DNA from: Saccharopolyspora dendranthemae
GTDB lineage: Bacteria; Actinomycetota; Actinomycetes; Mycobacteriales; Pseudonocardiaceae
DNA length: 64,000 bases
Assembly: GCF_007829955.1 (NCBI RefSeq)
Contig: NZ_VIWX01000005.1
Coordinates: 186,001-250,000, forward strand
Direction: 5' to 3'
The notes below the pieces were generated by a model. The model was given only the letters and a program-made list of their open reading frames with translations, was not told the origin of the DNA and searched no databases. The position numbers and the translations under genes are program-made. This document shows, in pieces, positions 34,314 to 42,814 of this stretch (position 1 is its first letter; each line of letters opens with the position of its first letter).

Positions 34314-35522
34314 TTAGCGGCTGGTCATGGTCCGGTAGGAGTCCTGGAGCTCTCCTGCGGTTGGGAGCTTTCCTGCGGTGACGTGGTTGAGGACTTCGCG
34401 CACACGCCACCAGTTGGACGGCGCAACCTGCCCGGACTCGATCGCGGTCTGGGCCGCGTCGGCGGCTTCATCCAGGCGGCCGTTGCGGGCTGCGCACAGG
34501 GCGAGGTCGACGTGGGCGGTGGCGTAGCGGCGGGGCCAGGGCTGGAAGTCGTTGGTGGGCCGGAAACGGGCGATGACCTCGCGGGCGTGCTGTTCGCCTT
34601 CCGGGTCACCGAGCCAGGCCAGGGTGGTGGCGGTGTAGGCCGCTGCCTTACCTGGGTCGTAGCGGTAGTGGTGTTCGGCCGGTACCGGCTTCGGCAAGTG
34701 CGCCGACAGCGAGTGGACTCGCTCGACGGTGCGGTAGGTGGCATCAGCTGCCCCGAGCCGCGCCCACGCCCGGCCTTCCTGCGCGGTCGCCTGGATCTCC
34801 GCCGAACTTCCGGTTGGCGCGATGGCCTGCGCGTGCTGGGAGAGCTCGGCGGCACGTCGGTAATTGCCGCTGGTGAGGGTGCGCCAGGCTTCGGTTTCGT
34901 AGCACCAGGCGCGGATCTCGTCCTGGTCGGCGTGGGTGGCCAGGCTGGCGGCGGTGCGCAGCCGAGCGGTGGCCGGCGCGTGCTGATTCAGATCGATGTG
35001 CACTGTGGCGGCCAGCAGCGAGAACCAGCCGCCGAGCACCAGCAGGTGGCGGTGGGCGGCGAGGGTCTTGCGGGGCGCGTCGATGAGCTGGGAGATGTAG
35101 CCCAGGTGCTCCCGCAGCCGAGGCAGCAGATCGTGCGGGCTGGACGCGGGGTAAGCCGTGGCCAGGTCATCGAAGGCCATTTCCAGCTGCGCCAGCGTCT
35201 CGGCGCTGATGTCGGAGGCCGCGACCCTGCGAGCCAACTCCATCGCATCGGTCTCGTCGCTCGGCTGTACCGCACCGGCGGCCGGGATTCCCCTGGTCGC
35301 AGTTTGCGGGGGAGCGGCGGTGGCCCGGGCGCGGAGCTCCCCGTCGGCGCACAGGAGCGCGTCTAAGGCGTCCACGGTCGCGGGCTCGGGGCGTTGCCGG
35401 TCGTTTTCGTACCGGGAGAGATTGCCCTGGTCGAGGTGAAGTTCCTGGGCAAGTTGGGCTTGAGACAGGCCGGCCGCACGACGATGACGCCGCAAGGCCT
35501 GCCCGAAAGACTCCTCGGACAT
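34314..35522 (-). CDS. XRE-family regulator with TPR-like sensor domain
   Basis: 402 residues. N-terminal helix-turn-helix (QALRRHRRAAGLSQAQLAQE, then LHLDQGNLSRYENDRQRPEP), then about 300 residues of helical TPR-like repeats (TLTSGNYRRAAELSQHAQAI and others), like the helix-turn-helix/TPR regulators of streptomycete plasmids. ATG 35522. The upstream region carries a LexA-type box at 35663-35678. It may be the switch that couples element activation to signals; its targets are not shown by sequence. Confidence 0.8.
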   Translation of the reverse strand: MSEESFGQALRRHRRAAGLSQAQLAQELHLDQGNLSRYENDRQRPEPATVDALDALLCADGELRARATAAPPQTATRGIPAAGAVQPSDETDAMELARRVAASDISAETLAQLEMAFDDLATAYPASSPHDLLPRLREHLGYISQLIDAPRKTLAAHRHLLVLGGWFSLLAATVHIDLNQHAPATARLRTAASLATHADQDEIRAWCYETEAWRTLTSGNYRRAAELSQHAQAIAPTGSSAEIQATAQEGRAWARLGAADATYRTVERVHSLSAHLPKPVPAEHHYRYDPGKAAAYTATTLAWLGDPEGEQHAREVIARFRPTNDFQPWPRRYATAHVDLALCAARNGRLDEAADAAQTAIESGQVAPSNWWRVREVLNHVTAGKLPTAGELQDSYRTMTSR

Positions 35523-35662
35523 GGTCCTCTACCTTCCCGCCGGAAACCCCCACCGGCGCCCCCAGAGCGTCCCCTGGGGGCTAACACCTCCGGCGGGAGG
35601 CAAGATCCAGCATGCCAGCAGCAACACGCCCGGATCGAGCACAACGCCAAACTGGCGATCTT

Positions 35663-35678
35663 TCGAACGCGCGTTCTA
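35663..35678. promoter_or_regulatory. LexA/SOS box candidate
   Basis: TCGAACGCGCGTTCTA differs by one base from the actinobacterial SOS box TCGAAC-N4-GTTCGA. It lies in the divergent region between the XRE/TPR regulator (35522) and the small gene at 35794. Confidence 0.6.
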
Positions 35679-35793
35679 GAATGTTTGCAAGTCGGGCTGG
35701 GGCGATGGGGAAGATCGCCCGGTCCGATGCGGGCCGGCCGACTGCACCCCATTCGGCCGGCCCGCCCTCCGGGCACACCAGAGCGGGCGCCAC

Positions 35794-36102
35794 ATGACGA
35801 ACAAAAACGGGGACTGGCAGGGCACCCGGCGACGACCAGACGCCCCAGTCCCCATCTGGATCAAACTGGCCTACGTCCTCCCGCCCAGACCACGTCCCGG
35901 CGGCCTCGACGGTGTGCCACTCCGAGTCCGCGCCGCCGGCATCGACATCACCAAAACCGTCCCCGGAGTTCTGCACGCTTGGCACCAAACCATCACCGGC
36001 GACTGGTGGGCACTCGCCACTTTTGAACTCACCAACCACTCCCGACGGCCAGGCATAGTTGTGACCCAGTTAGTCGCCGCTGCGGCGGTCAAAGCTCGTT
36101 AA
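35794..36102 (+). CDS. Hypothetical small AICE protein
   Basis: 102 residues starting NKNGDWQGTRRRPDAPVPIW. Contains WIKLAYVLPPRPRPGG and VPGVLHAWHQTITGDWWALA. No known domain. Codon use is typical of the window, and the upstream gap carries the SOS-like box. Moderately sure it is real. Confidence 0.55.
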   Translation: MTNKNGDWQGTRRRPDAPVPIWIKLAYVLPPRPRPGGLDGVPLRVRAAGIDITKTVPGVLHAWHQTITGDWWALATFELTNHSRRPGIVVTQLVAAAAVKAR

Positions 36103-36186
36103 ATCGTTTTCCTTGCTTGCAGCTGGCTGAGTGCGGCCTCGCTCGGAACGGCCTAACTAAGCCAGCTCCGAGTGGCCACGAGGTCA

Positions 36187-37527
36187 TTAATTCCCGTCGG
36201 GATCGGGGGTTCTCGTCAAGAATATCCAATTTCCTTCAAGTCCTTCGATTTCGCCTTCGTCTTGGTCTGTCCATTCCGGCAACCATTCGACGGGCCAAAC
36301 CTCCCCCCTTCTATCGACGTCTGTGCGTAGGCGTGCTCCTTCGAAAGAAGCGTAGGTGAATTTTGTGGCCAGGAAGAAAGCGCCATTGTGGAAGTAGGAA
36401 CTCTGAAAATTGACCTCTCCTTCGAAGCGGGTGCGATTGAAGTCGGCGTTCGAAAAAAAGTGCGCACCTTCGAAACTGACCAATTTGGGAAAGTGCGCAT
36501 CTTCGAAGGTGCCCCATGTCAGGTGTGCGTTGTCGAAGCGTGTCCAATCTGGGAACTGTGCCCCCTCGAAGTCGGCGAATGTATGAAACTTGGCCTCTTT
36601 GAAGATTGCTGAGTTGTGGAAAACAGCATTTCTGAATTCGGCAAATCCGCTGAATTGAGCGCCGTTAAAGTGTGACTTTCCGTAGAAAACGGCGGAGTTA
36701 AATTTGGCGGTGCGGACATGCGCCCTGAACATCGCAACATCTTCTAGTGCGGCTCCGGTGAGGTCCAAGTTCATCCCGGGCCAGAATGTCTTTATTTTTT
36801 GGTTCCCGCTCTCATCGAAATACGCATGGATATGGTTTACAAGGATCCGTTGAGCGGTGAGGCGGACCTGTTGCTCTTGTCGTTGACGGTCAGCGCCATC
36901 CAGTGGAAGGCCGGCAGCGGCTGTCAGTGTTGGGGCTAGGTCAAGATAAAGTACTCGCCGTTCGGGTGTCACGCTGTTATCTTGTTCGGGAATTGGGTAT
37001 GATTTGTCGTCTGGATGCGCGAATGGCATGCGCAAGTAGGCGCACAGCACATCAACAACTGTCTGACGGTATTCAGGATTGCTCTGCCCGAACCTTTCCA
37101 GCGCGTAGAGCCCCGCGAGCCGGACGGGTGCTTTATCGGAGCCGAGCTGTTCGGTCGCTGCGATGTAGAGATCAGTGGCGCGTCTTTCGTTGGCATCGTG
37201 CTCCTTGTACGCCAGGTCGCGTTCGGTCTGTGCGATGCTCAGTTCGGTCGAGCGCTGTCGGCGAGCGGCGAGTAGAAGTGCAGCGGCTCCGCCTGTGCCG
37301 ATTACGACGCTGCCAGACAGTTTGATGATCTCCAGACGTACCTTGTTCGCTTCCAACTGAACCTTGTCTTCGGTGCCGAACAGCGTGAGCAACGCCCACA
37401 TTGAAGTCGTCGCCACGAGGAGTAGGAGGCCAGCGCCCAACCAGATCGACCAAGCTGGCATTACGCTGGGTGCGCGATCGGCAGGCTGCGGTGCTTCCTT
37501 CGCGCGGACTCGATAGAGCTCGCTCAT
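36187..37527 (-). CDS. Membrane-anchored pentapeptide-repeat protein
   Basis: 446 residues. Two membrane segments (about 28-50 and 70-88) are followed by a helical region, TERDLAYKEHDANERRATDL, then LAGLYALERFGQSNPEYRQT. From about 240 to 410 there is a run of roughly 30 pentapeptides of the A(D/N)F type (AKFNSAVFYGKSHFNGAQFS). Pentapeptide repeats form a right-handed beta-helix. Here the repeats would face the cytoplasm below a two-span anchor. Lower GC than the element core, located against attR: cargo. Function unknown; membrane-bound pentapeptide proteins recur near mobile elements. Confidence 0.82.
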   Translation of the reverse strand: MSELYRVRAKEAPQPADRAPSVMPAWSIWLGAGLLLLVATTSMWALLTLFGTEDKVQLEANKVRLEIIKLSGSVVIGTGGAAALLLAARRQRSTELSIAQTERDLAYKEHDANERRATDLYIAATEQLGSDKAPVRLAGLYALERFGQSNPEYRQTVVDVLCAYLRMPFAHPDDKSYPIPEQDNSVTPERRVLYLDLAPTLTAAAGLPLDGADRQRQEQQVRLTAQRILVNHIHAYFDESGNQKIKTFWPGMNLDLTGAALEDVAMFRAHVRTAKFNSAVFYGKSHFNGAQFSGFAEFRNAVFHNSAIFKEAKFHTFADFEGAQFPDWTRFDNAHLTWGTFEDAHFPKLVSFEGAHFFSNADFNRTRFEGEVNFQSSYFHNGAFFLATKFTYASFEGARLRTDVDRRGEVWPVEWLPEWTDQDEGEIEGLEGNWIFLTRTPDPDGN

Positions 37528-37614
37528 GGCTCGATCATGGCAGCGAGCGCACGATCCGTCGCCGAATTTGGTCCCATCGTCCTAGTTCCAGCCCTGGGGT
37601 CGCTCGTTCGCTCT

Positions 37615-37634
37615 GCCTGTCTAACTGCCTGTCA
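37615..37634 (+). promoter_or_regulatory. Integrase arm-type sites, right arm (inferred)
   Basis: GCCTGTCT at 37615-37622 and GCCTGTCA at 37627-37634, with 12-base pitch as on the left arm. Confidence 0.6.
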
Positions 37635-37731
37635 ATCGGTGGCGACGGCTGTGGACCGATGTGGACGGGGGAGGACCGCCGGTGCTGGTCAGCGCAGCAG
37701 GCCATGCATGTAGCACACCTGTGTGATGTGC

Positions 37732-37777
<46 letters not shown>

Positions 37778-37784
37778 AGTGACC

Positions 37785-37843
37785 AGGGTCGATGCTTCCG
37801 AGCATCGGCCCTGGTTCGTTTTCGCCTGTCTGAATGCCTGTCT
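37785..37843 (+). repeat. Outer terminator copy and outer arm-type pair beyond attR
   Basis: A stem-loop (37785-37796 with 37801-37812, one G-U) near-identical to the tRNA-Ala terminator is followed by two GCCTGTCT octamers (37824-37831, 37836-37843). This repeats the order seen inside the left end, although it lies outside the element. Confidence 0.7.
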
Positions 37844-38054
37844 CGTGCACCGAATTGGTGTGCCAGGCGCGGTTTCACCTTCCTCGGGCGGCGGACTGCC
37901 TTCTCCGCGTGGCTGCTGATGGGTGGTCGACTTGCAGTGCTGGGTGCGGGTTGGACCCTGGGGAACGCAGGTCCTGTCGGCGTTCGCCTGCCGGACGAGG
38001 CCGAACGGCGCGCCGCGTCCGGCCTGATCCGAACTCGTTGAGGAGGCGACCGCG

Positions 38055-38522
38055 ATGAATCGCGATGATCTGCCCGCGCCCGATGACGGCTTGCTGGTGA
38101 CGCACTTCCTGACCGTGGGAGACGTGCCCCGTTCCCGGGCCTTCTACGCCGACATCTTCGGCGGGCGCGTCGTGCTCGAGGAGAACCCGTGCATCGTCAA
38201 GGTCGCCAACACCTGGATCATCATGAATCCCGGGGGTGGGCCCACTCCCGACAAGCCCGGCATCACCCTGCGCACGCCGCAGGCCGCCGACGCGGTCTCG
38301 GCGTTCCTCAACGTGCGCGTCGCTGACATCGCGACCTTCTACGACGAGGCGCGAAGCAAGGGCGCCGAGTTCGTCACCGAGCCGATCGATCGCAAGGCCG
38401 AGATCCGCTGCTACTTGCGCGATCCCGACGGCTACCTCATCGAGATCGGCCAAGCCACCGGCATGCTGCAGGGCATCTTCGCCGACCGGCCCGCCAGCGC
38501 CGGCGAGGCGGACCAGCGATGA
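38055..38522 (+). CDS. VOC (glyoxalase/bleomycin-resistance fold) protein
   Basis: 155 residues with two beta-alpha-beta-beta-beta halves: VTHFLTVGDVPRSRAFYADI at the start and CYLRDPDGYLIEIGQATG at the end, the latter carrying the usual metal-ligand Glu (E in LIEIG). The other ligand positions are less clear. Enzymes of this fold act as isomerases, dioxygenases or drug-binding proteins; no substrate is assigned. It is the first host gene after the element. Confidence 0.85.
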   Translation: MNRDDLPAPDDGLLVTHFLTVGDVPRSRAFYADIFGGRVVLEENPCIVKVANTWIIMNPGGGPTPDKPGITLRTPQAADAVSAFLNVRVADIATFYDEARSKGAEFVTEPIDRKAEIRCYLRDPDGYLIEIGQATGMLQGIFADRPASAGEADQR

Positions 38523-38564
38523 CTCAGCGGCTCACGGGTCGACTTGCAACGCGGACTGCCCGGG

Positions 38565-39314
38565 TCAGTCGGCTCGTTGGTCCAGGGAGCGCTTGATGGG
38601 TTCGTAGTGGGTGGTCACCGCGTGGCGGAAGCGTTCGGCGTCTCCTGCTTCTGCGGCTTCCAGCATCTCGCCGTGGGCTCGGGCGGTTCGTTCGAGGTCC
38701 ATCGCGACGGAGACGCCGAGCTTGGGGACCACCGCTGTGTGCACGTCCCAGAAGGCGCCGACCAGTTGTCCGACCAGGGAGTTGTCGAGGCGGGCGAGGA
38801 GTCCGGTGTGGAAGGCGCGGTCCTCGTTCGGGAACGGTGAGCCGCCGGTGGCCTTGGTGACCATCTCCGTCACCAGCGCGTGCAGCTCCGGGTTGGTGGT
38901 GCCGCGGAAGGCGTCCACGATGCGCTCGGCCATGGCGAGGTCCAGGGTCAGGCGCAGGTCGATCACCTCGCGCAGGGCGCGGAGGTCGTCGCCGGGGGCG
39001 AGAACGCCTCGGAAGACCAGTGATTCGACCAGCGCGTCGAGCGACATGTTGCCCACGAAGGTGCCGTGCCCGTGCCGGACCTCGACGATGTCCAACGTGG
39101 ACAGCTGGCGGACCGCTTCGCGGACGTTGGAGCGCGACACCCCGAGGTGGTCGCACAGCTCGGCCTCGGTCGGCAGCAGATCTCCCGGTCGCAGGCCTTC
39201 CGCGAGGATGTAGTCCTTGATCCGGTCGGCGGTCGTCTCCTGGCGCGGGGCTGCCCGCCCGCCCGCCTTCGCGCCGGCGGTGCGTTCGCTCGACCGGCGG
39301 TTCGCAGTGCGCAT
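38565..39314 (-). CDS. FadR-subfamily GntR regulator, likely NanR-type
   Basis: 249 residues from ATG 39314 (AGGAG eight bases upstream). GntR winged helix at about 28-95 (GDLLPTEAELCDHLGVSRSN, VREAVRQLSTLDIVEVRHGH), then an all-helical FCD ligand domain with metal-ligand candidates in TGLLARLDN and HTAVVPKLG. Divergent from the transporter and sugar-acid operon, with two related operators between. It should repress that operon until its ligand, probably sialic acid or a breakdown product, is present (inference). Confidence 0.85.
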   Translation of the reverse strand: MRTANRRSSERTAGAKAGGRAAPRQETTADRIKDYILAEGLRPGDLLPTEAELCDHLGVSRSNVREAVRQLSTLDIVEVRHGHGTFVGNMSLDALVESLVFRGVLAPGDDLRALREVIDLRLTLDLAMAERIVDAFRGTTNPELHALVTEMVTKATGGSPFPNEDRAFHTGLLARLDNSLVGQLVGAFWDVHTAVVPKLGVSVAMDLERTARAHGEMLEAAEAGDAERFRHAVTTHYEPIKRSLDQRAD

Positions 39315-39355
39315 CTGATCCACTCCTAGTCCTCCGCGCCCGGACTCTACCCGAC

Positions 39356-39450
39356 GTAGGACATCAGACCTTTCCTCCGATCAGGCTTTACAGCACCCCG
39401 TCCCGGGATCTACCGTGCTGCAGACGTTAGACATCAGACATCCTACGTCG
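39356..39450. promoter_or_regulatory. Paired operators of the FadR-type regulator
   Basis: GTAGGACATCAGAC at 39356-39369 and TTAGACATCAGAC at 39427-39439 share GACATCAGAC. CGACGTAGGA (39352-39361) is also repeated inverted as TCCTACGTCG (39441-39450). A possible promoter, TTTACA-N18-TACCGT, lies between them and reads toward the transporter. Confidence 0.6.
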
Positions 39451-39486
39451 CGGAGCATGGCCTGCAAGGGAGCAGAGGTGCAGCAC

Positions 39487-40941
39487 ATGGACGGTGAGAA
39501 GGCGGAGGCCGCAGGGGGCGTTTCCCAGCCCTGGTACCGGCAGCTCGAACGGAGTCAGTGGAAAGCGTTCGTCGCGGCGTGGATCGGGTACCTGCTCGAC
39601 GGTTTCGACTTCGTCCTCATCACCCTGGTGCTGACCGAGATCAGCGCCGAATTCGGTCTCACCGACGTGCAAGCGGCCACCCTCGTGTCCGCCGCGTTCA
39701 TCTCGCGCTGGATCGGTGGCCTCGCGATCGGCGCCTACTCCGACCGCTTCGGACGGCGGTCGGGAATGGTGCTCAGCATCGCGCTGTTCTCGGTCGGCAC
39801 CCTGGCCTGCGGGTTCGCGCCCAGCTACGGGGTCCTCTTCGCGGCGCGGCTGGTCATCGGGCTGGGCATGGCCGGTGAGTACGGAGCCAGCTCGACCTAC
39901 GTCATCGAGTCCTGGCCCACCCGGATGCGCAACAAGGCCAGCGGCTTCCTCATCTCCGGCTACTCGATCGGCACCGTGCTCGCGGCCGGTGTCTACAGCC
40001 TGGTCGTGCCGTCGTTCGGGTGGCGGGCGCTGTTCATCATCGGGCTCCTGCCGATCGCCGTCGCCGTGTGGCTGCGCCGCAGCCTCCCCGAGTCGCGGGA
40101 CTGGAAGGAGCAGCAGGGCAAGGACTCCGACGCCCCGCCGGTCACCGACACCCTCTTCGGCGGTCGGCGCACGCCCGTGAACATCACCACCGGAGTCCTC
40201 GCGACCGTCGCGCTCGTGGTGATCTTCACCGCCGGTGGTGTCCCCACCTGGCTCATCGCGGTTCTCGGTCTGCTCGTGGCCGCGGTCTTCGTGTCCTACG
40301 TGGTCCAGTTCTCCGGACCGCGCTGGCCCACCGGCCTGGCCGTCATGGTCATCGTGTTCTGCGCCTTCCTCTACTCGTGGCCGATCCAGTCGCTTCTGCC
40401 GACCTACCTCAAGACCGACCTGGGCTTCTCCCCGGCCGAGGCGAGCCAGGTCCTGTCCTTCTCCGGGCTCGGTGCCGCCGCGGGCTGCATCGTCGCCGGG
40501 TTCACGGGAGACCGGTTCGGCACCCGCCGCGCCTACTGGGGCAGCCTGCTGATCTCGCAGATCGTGATCTTCCCGGTCTTCGCCGTGGGCGGATCGAGCC
40601 TCGTGCTCCTGGGCGTGCTGCTGTTCGTGCAGCAGGTCTTCGGCCAGGGCATCTCCGGCCTGCTCCCGAAGTGGATCGGCGGCTACTTCTCCATCAAGCA
40701 GCGAGTCGCCGCCCTCGGATTCCTCTACAACGTGGGCGCGCTCGGCGGAGCGGTGGCTCCGACCCTGGGCGCGACACTCGGAGCGTCGATGAGCCTCGGC
40801 ACCGCGCTGGCCGTGCTGTCGTTCTCCCTCACCACCGTCGTGCTGGTGCTGATCGGGATCGACGCTCCGGCTCGGCTGCAACGACTTCTGAGGCCCGACG
40901 CCGCCGACACCCTCGACGCCGCTTCAGCCCGAACGACCTGA
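39487..40941 (+). CDS. MFS sugar-acid symporter, NanT-like
   Basis: 484 residues from ATG 39487 (AGAGG eight bases upstream; ATG 39457 has a poor site). About 12 membrane segments. The sugar/acid-transporter motifs are GAYSDRFGRRSG in loop 2-3, RLVIGLGMAGEYGASSTYVI in helix 4-5 (typical of the sialate:H+ and aromatic acid symporters), and GDRFGTRRAYWG in the second half. First gene of a transporter-lyase-kinase-epimerase operon, which supports import of sialic acid. Other acidic sugars remain possible. Confidence 0.8.
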   Translation: MDGEKAEAAGGVSQPWYRQLERSQWKAFVAAWIGYLLDGFDFVLITLVLTEISAEFGLTDVQAATLVSAAFISRWIGGLAIGAYSDRFGRRSGMVLSIALFSVGTLACGFAPSYGVLFAARLVIGLGMAGEYGASSTYVIESWPTRMRNKASGFLISGYSIGTVLAAGVYSLVVPSFGWRALFIIGLLPIAVAVWLRRSLPESRDWKEQQGKDSDAPPVTDTLFGGRRTPVNITTGVLATVALVVIFTAGGVPTWLIAVLGLLVAAVFVSYVVQFSGPRWPTGLAVMVIVFCAFLYSWPIQSLLPTYLKTDLGFSPAEASQVLSFSGLGAAAGCIVAGFTGDRFGTRRAYWGSLLISQIVIFPVFAVGGSSLVLLGVLLFVQQVFGQGISGLLPKWIGGYFSIKQRVAALGFLYNVGALGGAVAPTLGATLGASMSLGTALAVLSFSLTTVVLVLIGIDAPARLQRLLRPDAADTLDAASARTT

Positions 40942-40970
40942 CCGCACAACGAGATCCACGAGGAAAACAG

Positions 40971-41891
40971 ATGACCACCGCCGCGATCACGGGCGTCGTG
41001 CCGCCCGTCTGCACCCCGCTGACCCCCGAACTCGACGTCGACACCGCCTCGCTCGAAAGGTTGCTGCACTTCCTGATCGAGGCCGGGGTGGACGGGCTGT
41101 TCGTGCTCGGGTCCAGCGGCGAGACCGCGTACCTCGACGACGAGCAGCGCGCGACCGTCATCGACGTCGCCACCTCGGTCGCCGCCGGTCAGGTCCCGGT
41201 CATCGCCGGAGCGATCGACATGACGGCGCCGCGAGTGCTCGCCCACGCACGCTCGGCCGCGCGCGCCGGGGTCGACGCCGTGGTGGCGACCGCGCCGTTC
41301 TACACGCGCACCCACCCGGCCGAGGTCGAGCACCACTTCCGGACCGTGGCCGCGGGCGTCGACGTCCCCCTCTACGCCTACGACCTGCCCGTGTCGGTGC
41401 ACACCAAGCTCTCCGCTCAGCTCCTGCTGCGGCTCGCCGAGGACGGCGTCATCACCGGGGTCAAGGACTCCAGCGGTGACGACGCCGGTCTGCGGAGGCT
41501 GTTGCAGATGCGCGGCGAGCGCGGGCCCGTCGTGCTCACCGGGTCGGAGCTGACCGTCGACAACGCGCTGGCCAACGGTGCCGACGGCGTTGTGCCCGGT
41601 CTGGGCAACGTCGACCCGCACGGCTACCTCGCGCTCGCCCGGCACGTGCGCGACGGCGATCTCAAGGCCGCGGCCGCCGAGCAGGACCGCCTGGCGGACC
41701 TCTTCCGCATGGTCGAAGCCGGGGACCCCGCGCGCATCGGACCCAGCTCCGCAGGACTGGGATCGTTCAAGGCGGCCCTGCACCTGCGCGGCATCATCGA
41801 CTGCCCGGCCACCATGCCGCCCCAGCTCCCGCTCGCCGAGCAGGAGGTCGCCACGATCCGGACCCTGCTCGACCAGGCGGGACTGCTGTGA
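40971..41891 (+). CDS. DHDPS/NAL-family aldolase, probable N-acetylneuraminate lyase
   Basis: 306 residues with a TIM barrel. GSSGE motif at 48-51, catalytic Tyr137 in YAYDLP and Schiff-base Lys165 in GVITGVKDSSGD. This family contains dihydrodipicolinate synthase, sialic acid lyase and keto-deoxy-gluconate aldolase. The context (NanT-like transporter, ROK kinase, NanE) favours splitting of N-acetylneuraminate into ManNAc and pyruvate. ATG 40971 with GAGGAAA upstream. Its stop overlaps the kinase start (GTGA). Confidence 0.82.
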   Translation: MTTAAITGVVPPVCTPLTPELDVDTASLERLLHFLIEAGVDGLFVLGSSGETAYLDDEQRATVIDVATSVAAGQVPVIAGAIDMTAPRVLAHARSAARAGVDAVVATAPFYTRTHPAEVEHHFRTVAAGVDVPLYAYDLPVSVHTKLSAQLLLRLAEDGVITGVKDSSGDDAGLRRLLQMRGERGPVVLTGSELTVDNALANGADGVVPGLGNVDPHGYLALARHVRDGDLKAAAAEQDRLADLFRMVEAGDPARIGPSSAGLGSFKAALHLRGIIDCPATMPPQLPLAEQEVATIRTLLDQAGLL

Positions 41892-42814
41892 GCGACGTCC
41901 TCATCGGAGTGGACATCGGCGGCACCGAGATCGTCGCCGGACTCGTCCACGACGGCGGCCGGGTCAGCGCTCGCCGCAGCTGCCCCACGCCGCGCACCGG
42001 GGGGCGCGACATCGTCGAACGGGCGAATGAGCTGGTGAGCGGCCTGCTGCGGGAGAGCCCCGAGCCCGTCCGCGCCGTCGGGGTCGGAGCCCCGGGCACG
42101 ATCGACCCGGTCAGCGGGTGCGTGACCTCGTGCACCGACACGGTGCCCGGGTGGCTGGGCACCGAGATCGCCGGTCCGCTGTCGGAGCGGTCCGGGTTGC
42201 CGGTCGCGGTCGACAACGACGTCCGGGCCGCCGCGGCGGCCGTGGCGCTCGACGAGCAGGTCCGCGAGTTCGGGCGAGTCCTGTACGTGTCGTTGGGAAC
42301 CGGCGTCGGCGGGGCGTTGATCGTCGACGGCCGAGTGCTGCGGGGGCGGTTCGGGACGCACGGGGAGATCGCCCACCTGATCACGCCCGAACCCGGCCAC
42401 CTGCCCTGCGGCTGCGGGCGTCACGACCACCTCGAAGCCGTCGCGGCGGGACCGGCGATCGCCGCCGCGTACGCCGCCGGGGGCGAGGACGCTCCCGCGC
42501 TGCCCGAGGTCGCCGCCCGGCTCCGCGACGGTGAGGAGCGTGCCGCGCTCGTCGTCGAACGCGCCGGACACCTCCTCGGGAGGACCTTGTCCGGCCTGGT
42601 CACCGCGCTCGACCTCGACGCCGTCGTGGTCGCGGGAGGAGCGGCCGGGCTCGGCGACCCGTTGCTCGGCCCGTTCGCCGCCGCGCTCGACGCCGAATCT
42701 CGCCCACCCGCGAGGACGACGCCCGTCCTGCGTCCCGCCACGCCCGACACACCCGTGCTCGGTGCAGCACGGGTGGCCGCGCACCACAGCCCGGAGGTCG
42801 TCCATGAGTCGTGA
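41888..42814 (+). CDS. ROK-family sugar kinase, probable ManNAc kinase
   Basis: 308 residues from GTG 41888. ATP-binding DIGGT (9-13) and YVSLGTGVGGALIVDG, with catalytic Asp in VAVDNDVRAAA. The zinc motif, normally CxCGxxGCxE, reads CGCGRHDHLE: the last Cys is His, and the Gly before it is Asp. Predicted to phosphorylate ManNAc to ManNAc-6-phosphate between the lyase and the epimerase. Overlaps the NanE gene by 11 bases. Confidence 0.82.
   Translation: MSDVLIGVDIGGTEIVAGLVHDGGRVSARRSCPTPRTGGRDIVERANELVSGLLRESPEPVRAVGVGAPGTIDPVSGCVTSCTDTVPGWLGTEIAGPLSERSGLPVAVDNDVRAAAAAVALDEQVREFGRVLYVSLGTGVGGALIVDGRVLRGRFGTHGEIAHLITPEPGHLPCGCGRHDHLEAVAAGPAIAAAYAAGGEDAPALPEVAARLRDGEERAALVVERAGHLLGRTLSGLVTALDLDAVVVAGGAAGLGDPLLGPFAAALDAESRPPARTTPVLRPATPDTPVLGAARVAAHHSPEVVHES

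Noticed and set aside
37926..38549. GGTCGACTTGCA found near 37927 and 38538, on both sides of the VOC gene
   Set aside because: Only 12 bases match and the flanks differ; not enough to propose duplication or attachment ends.
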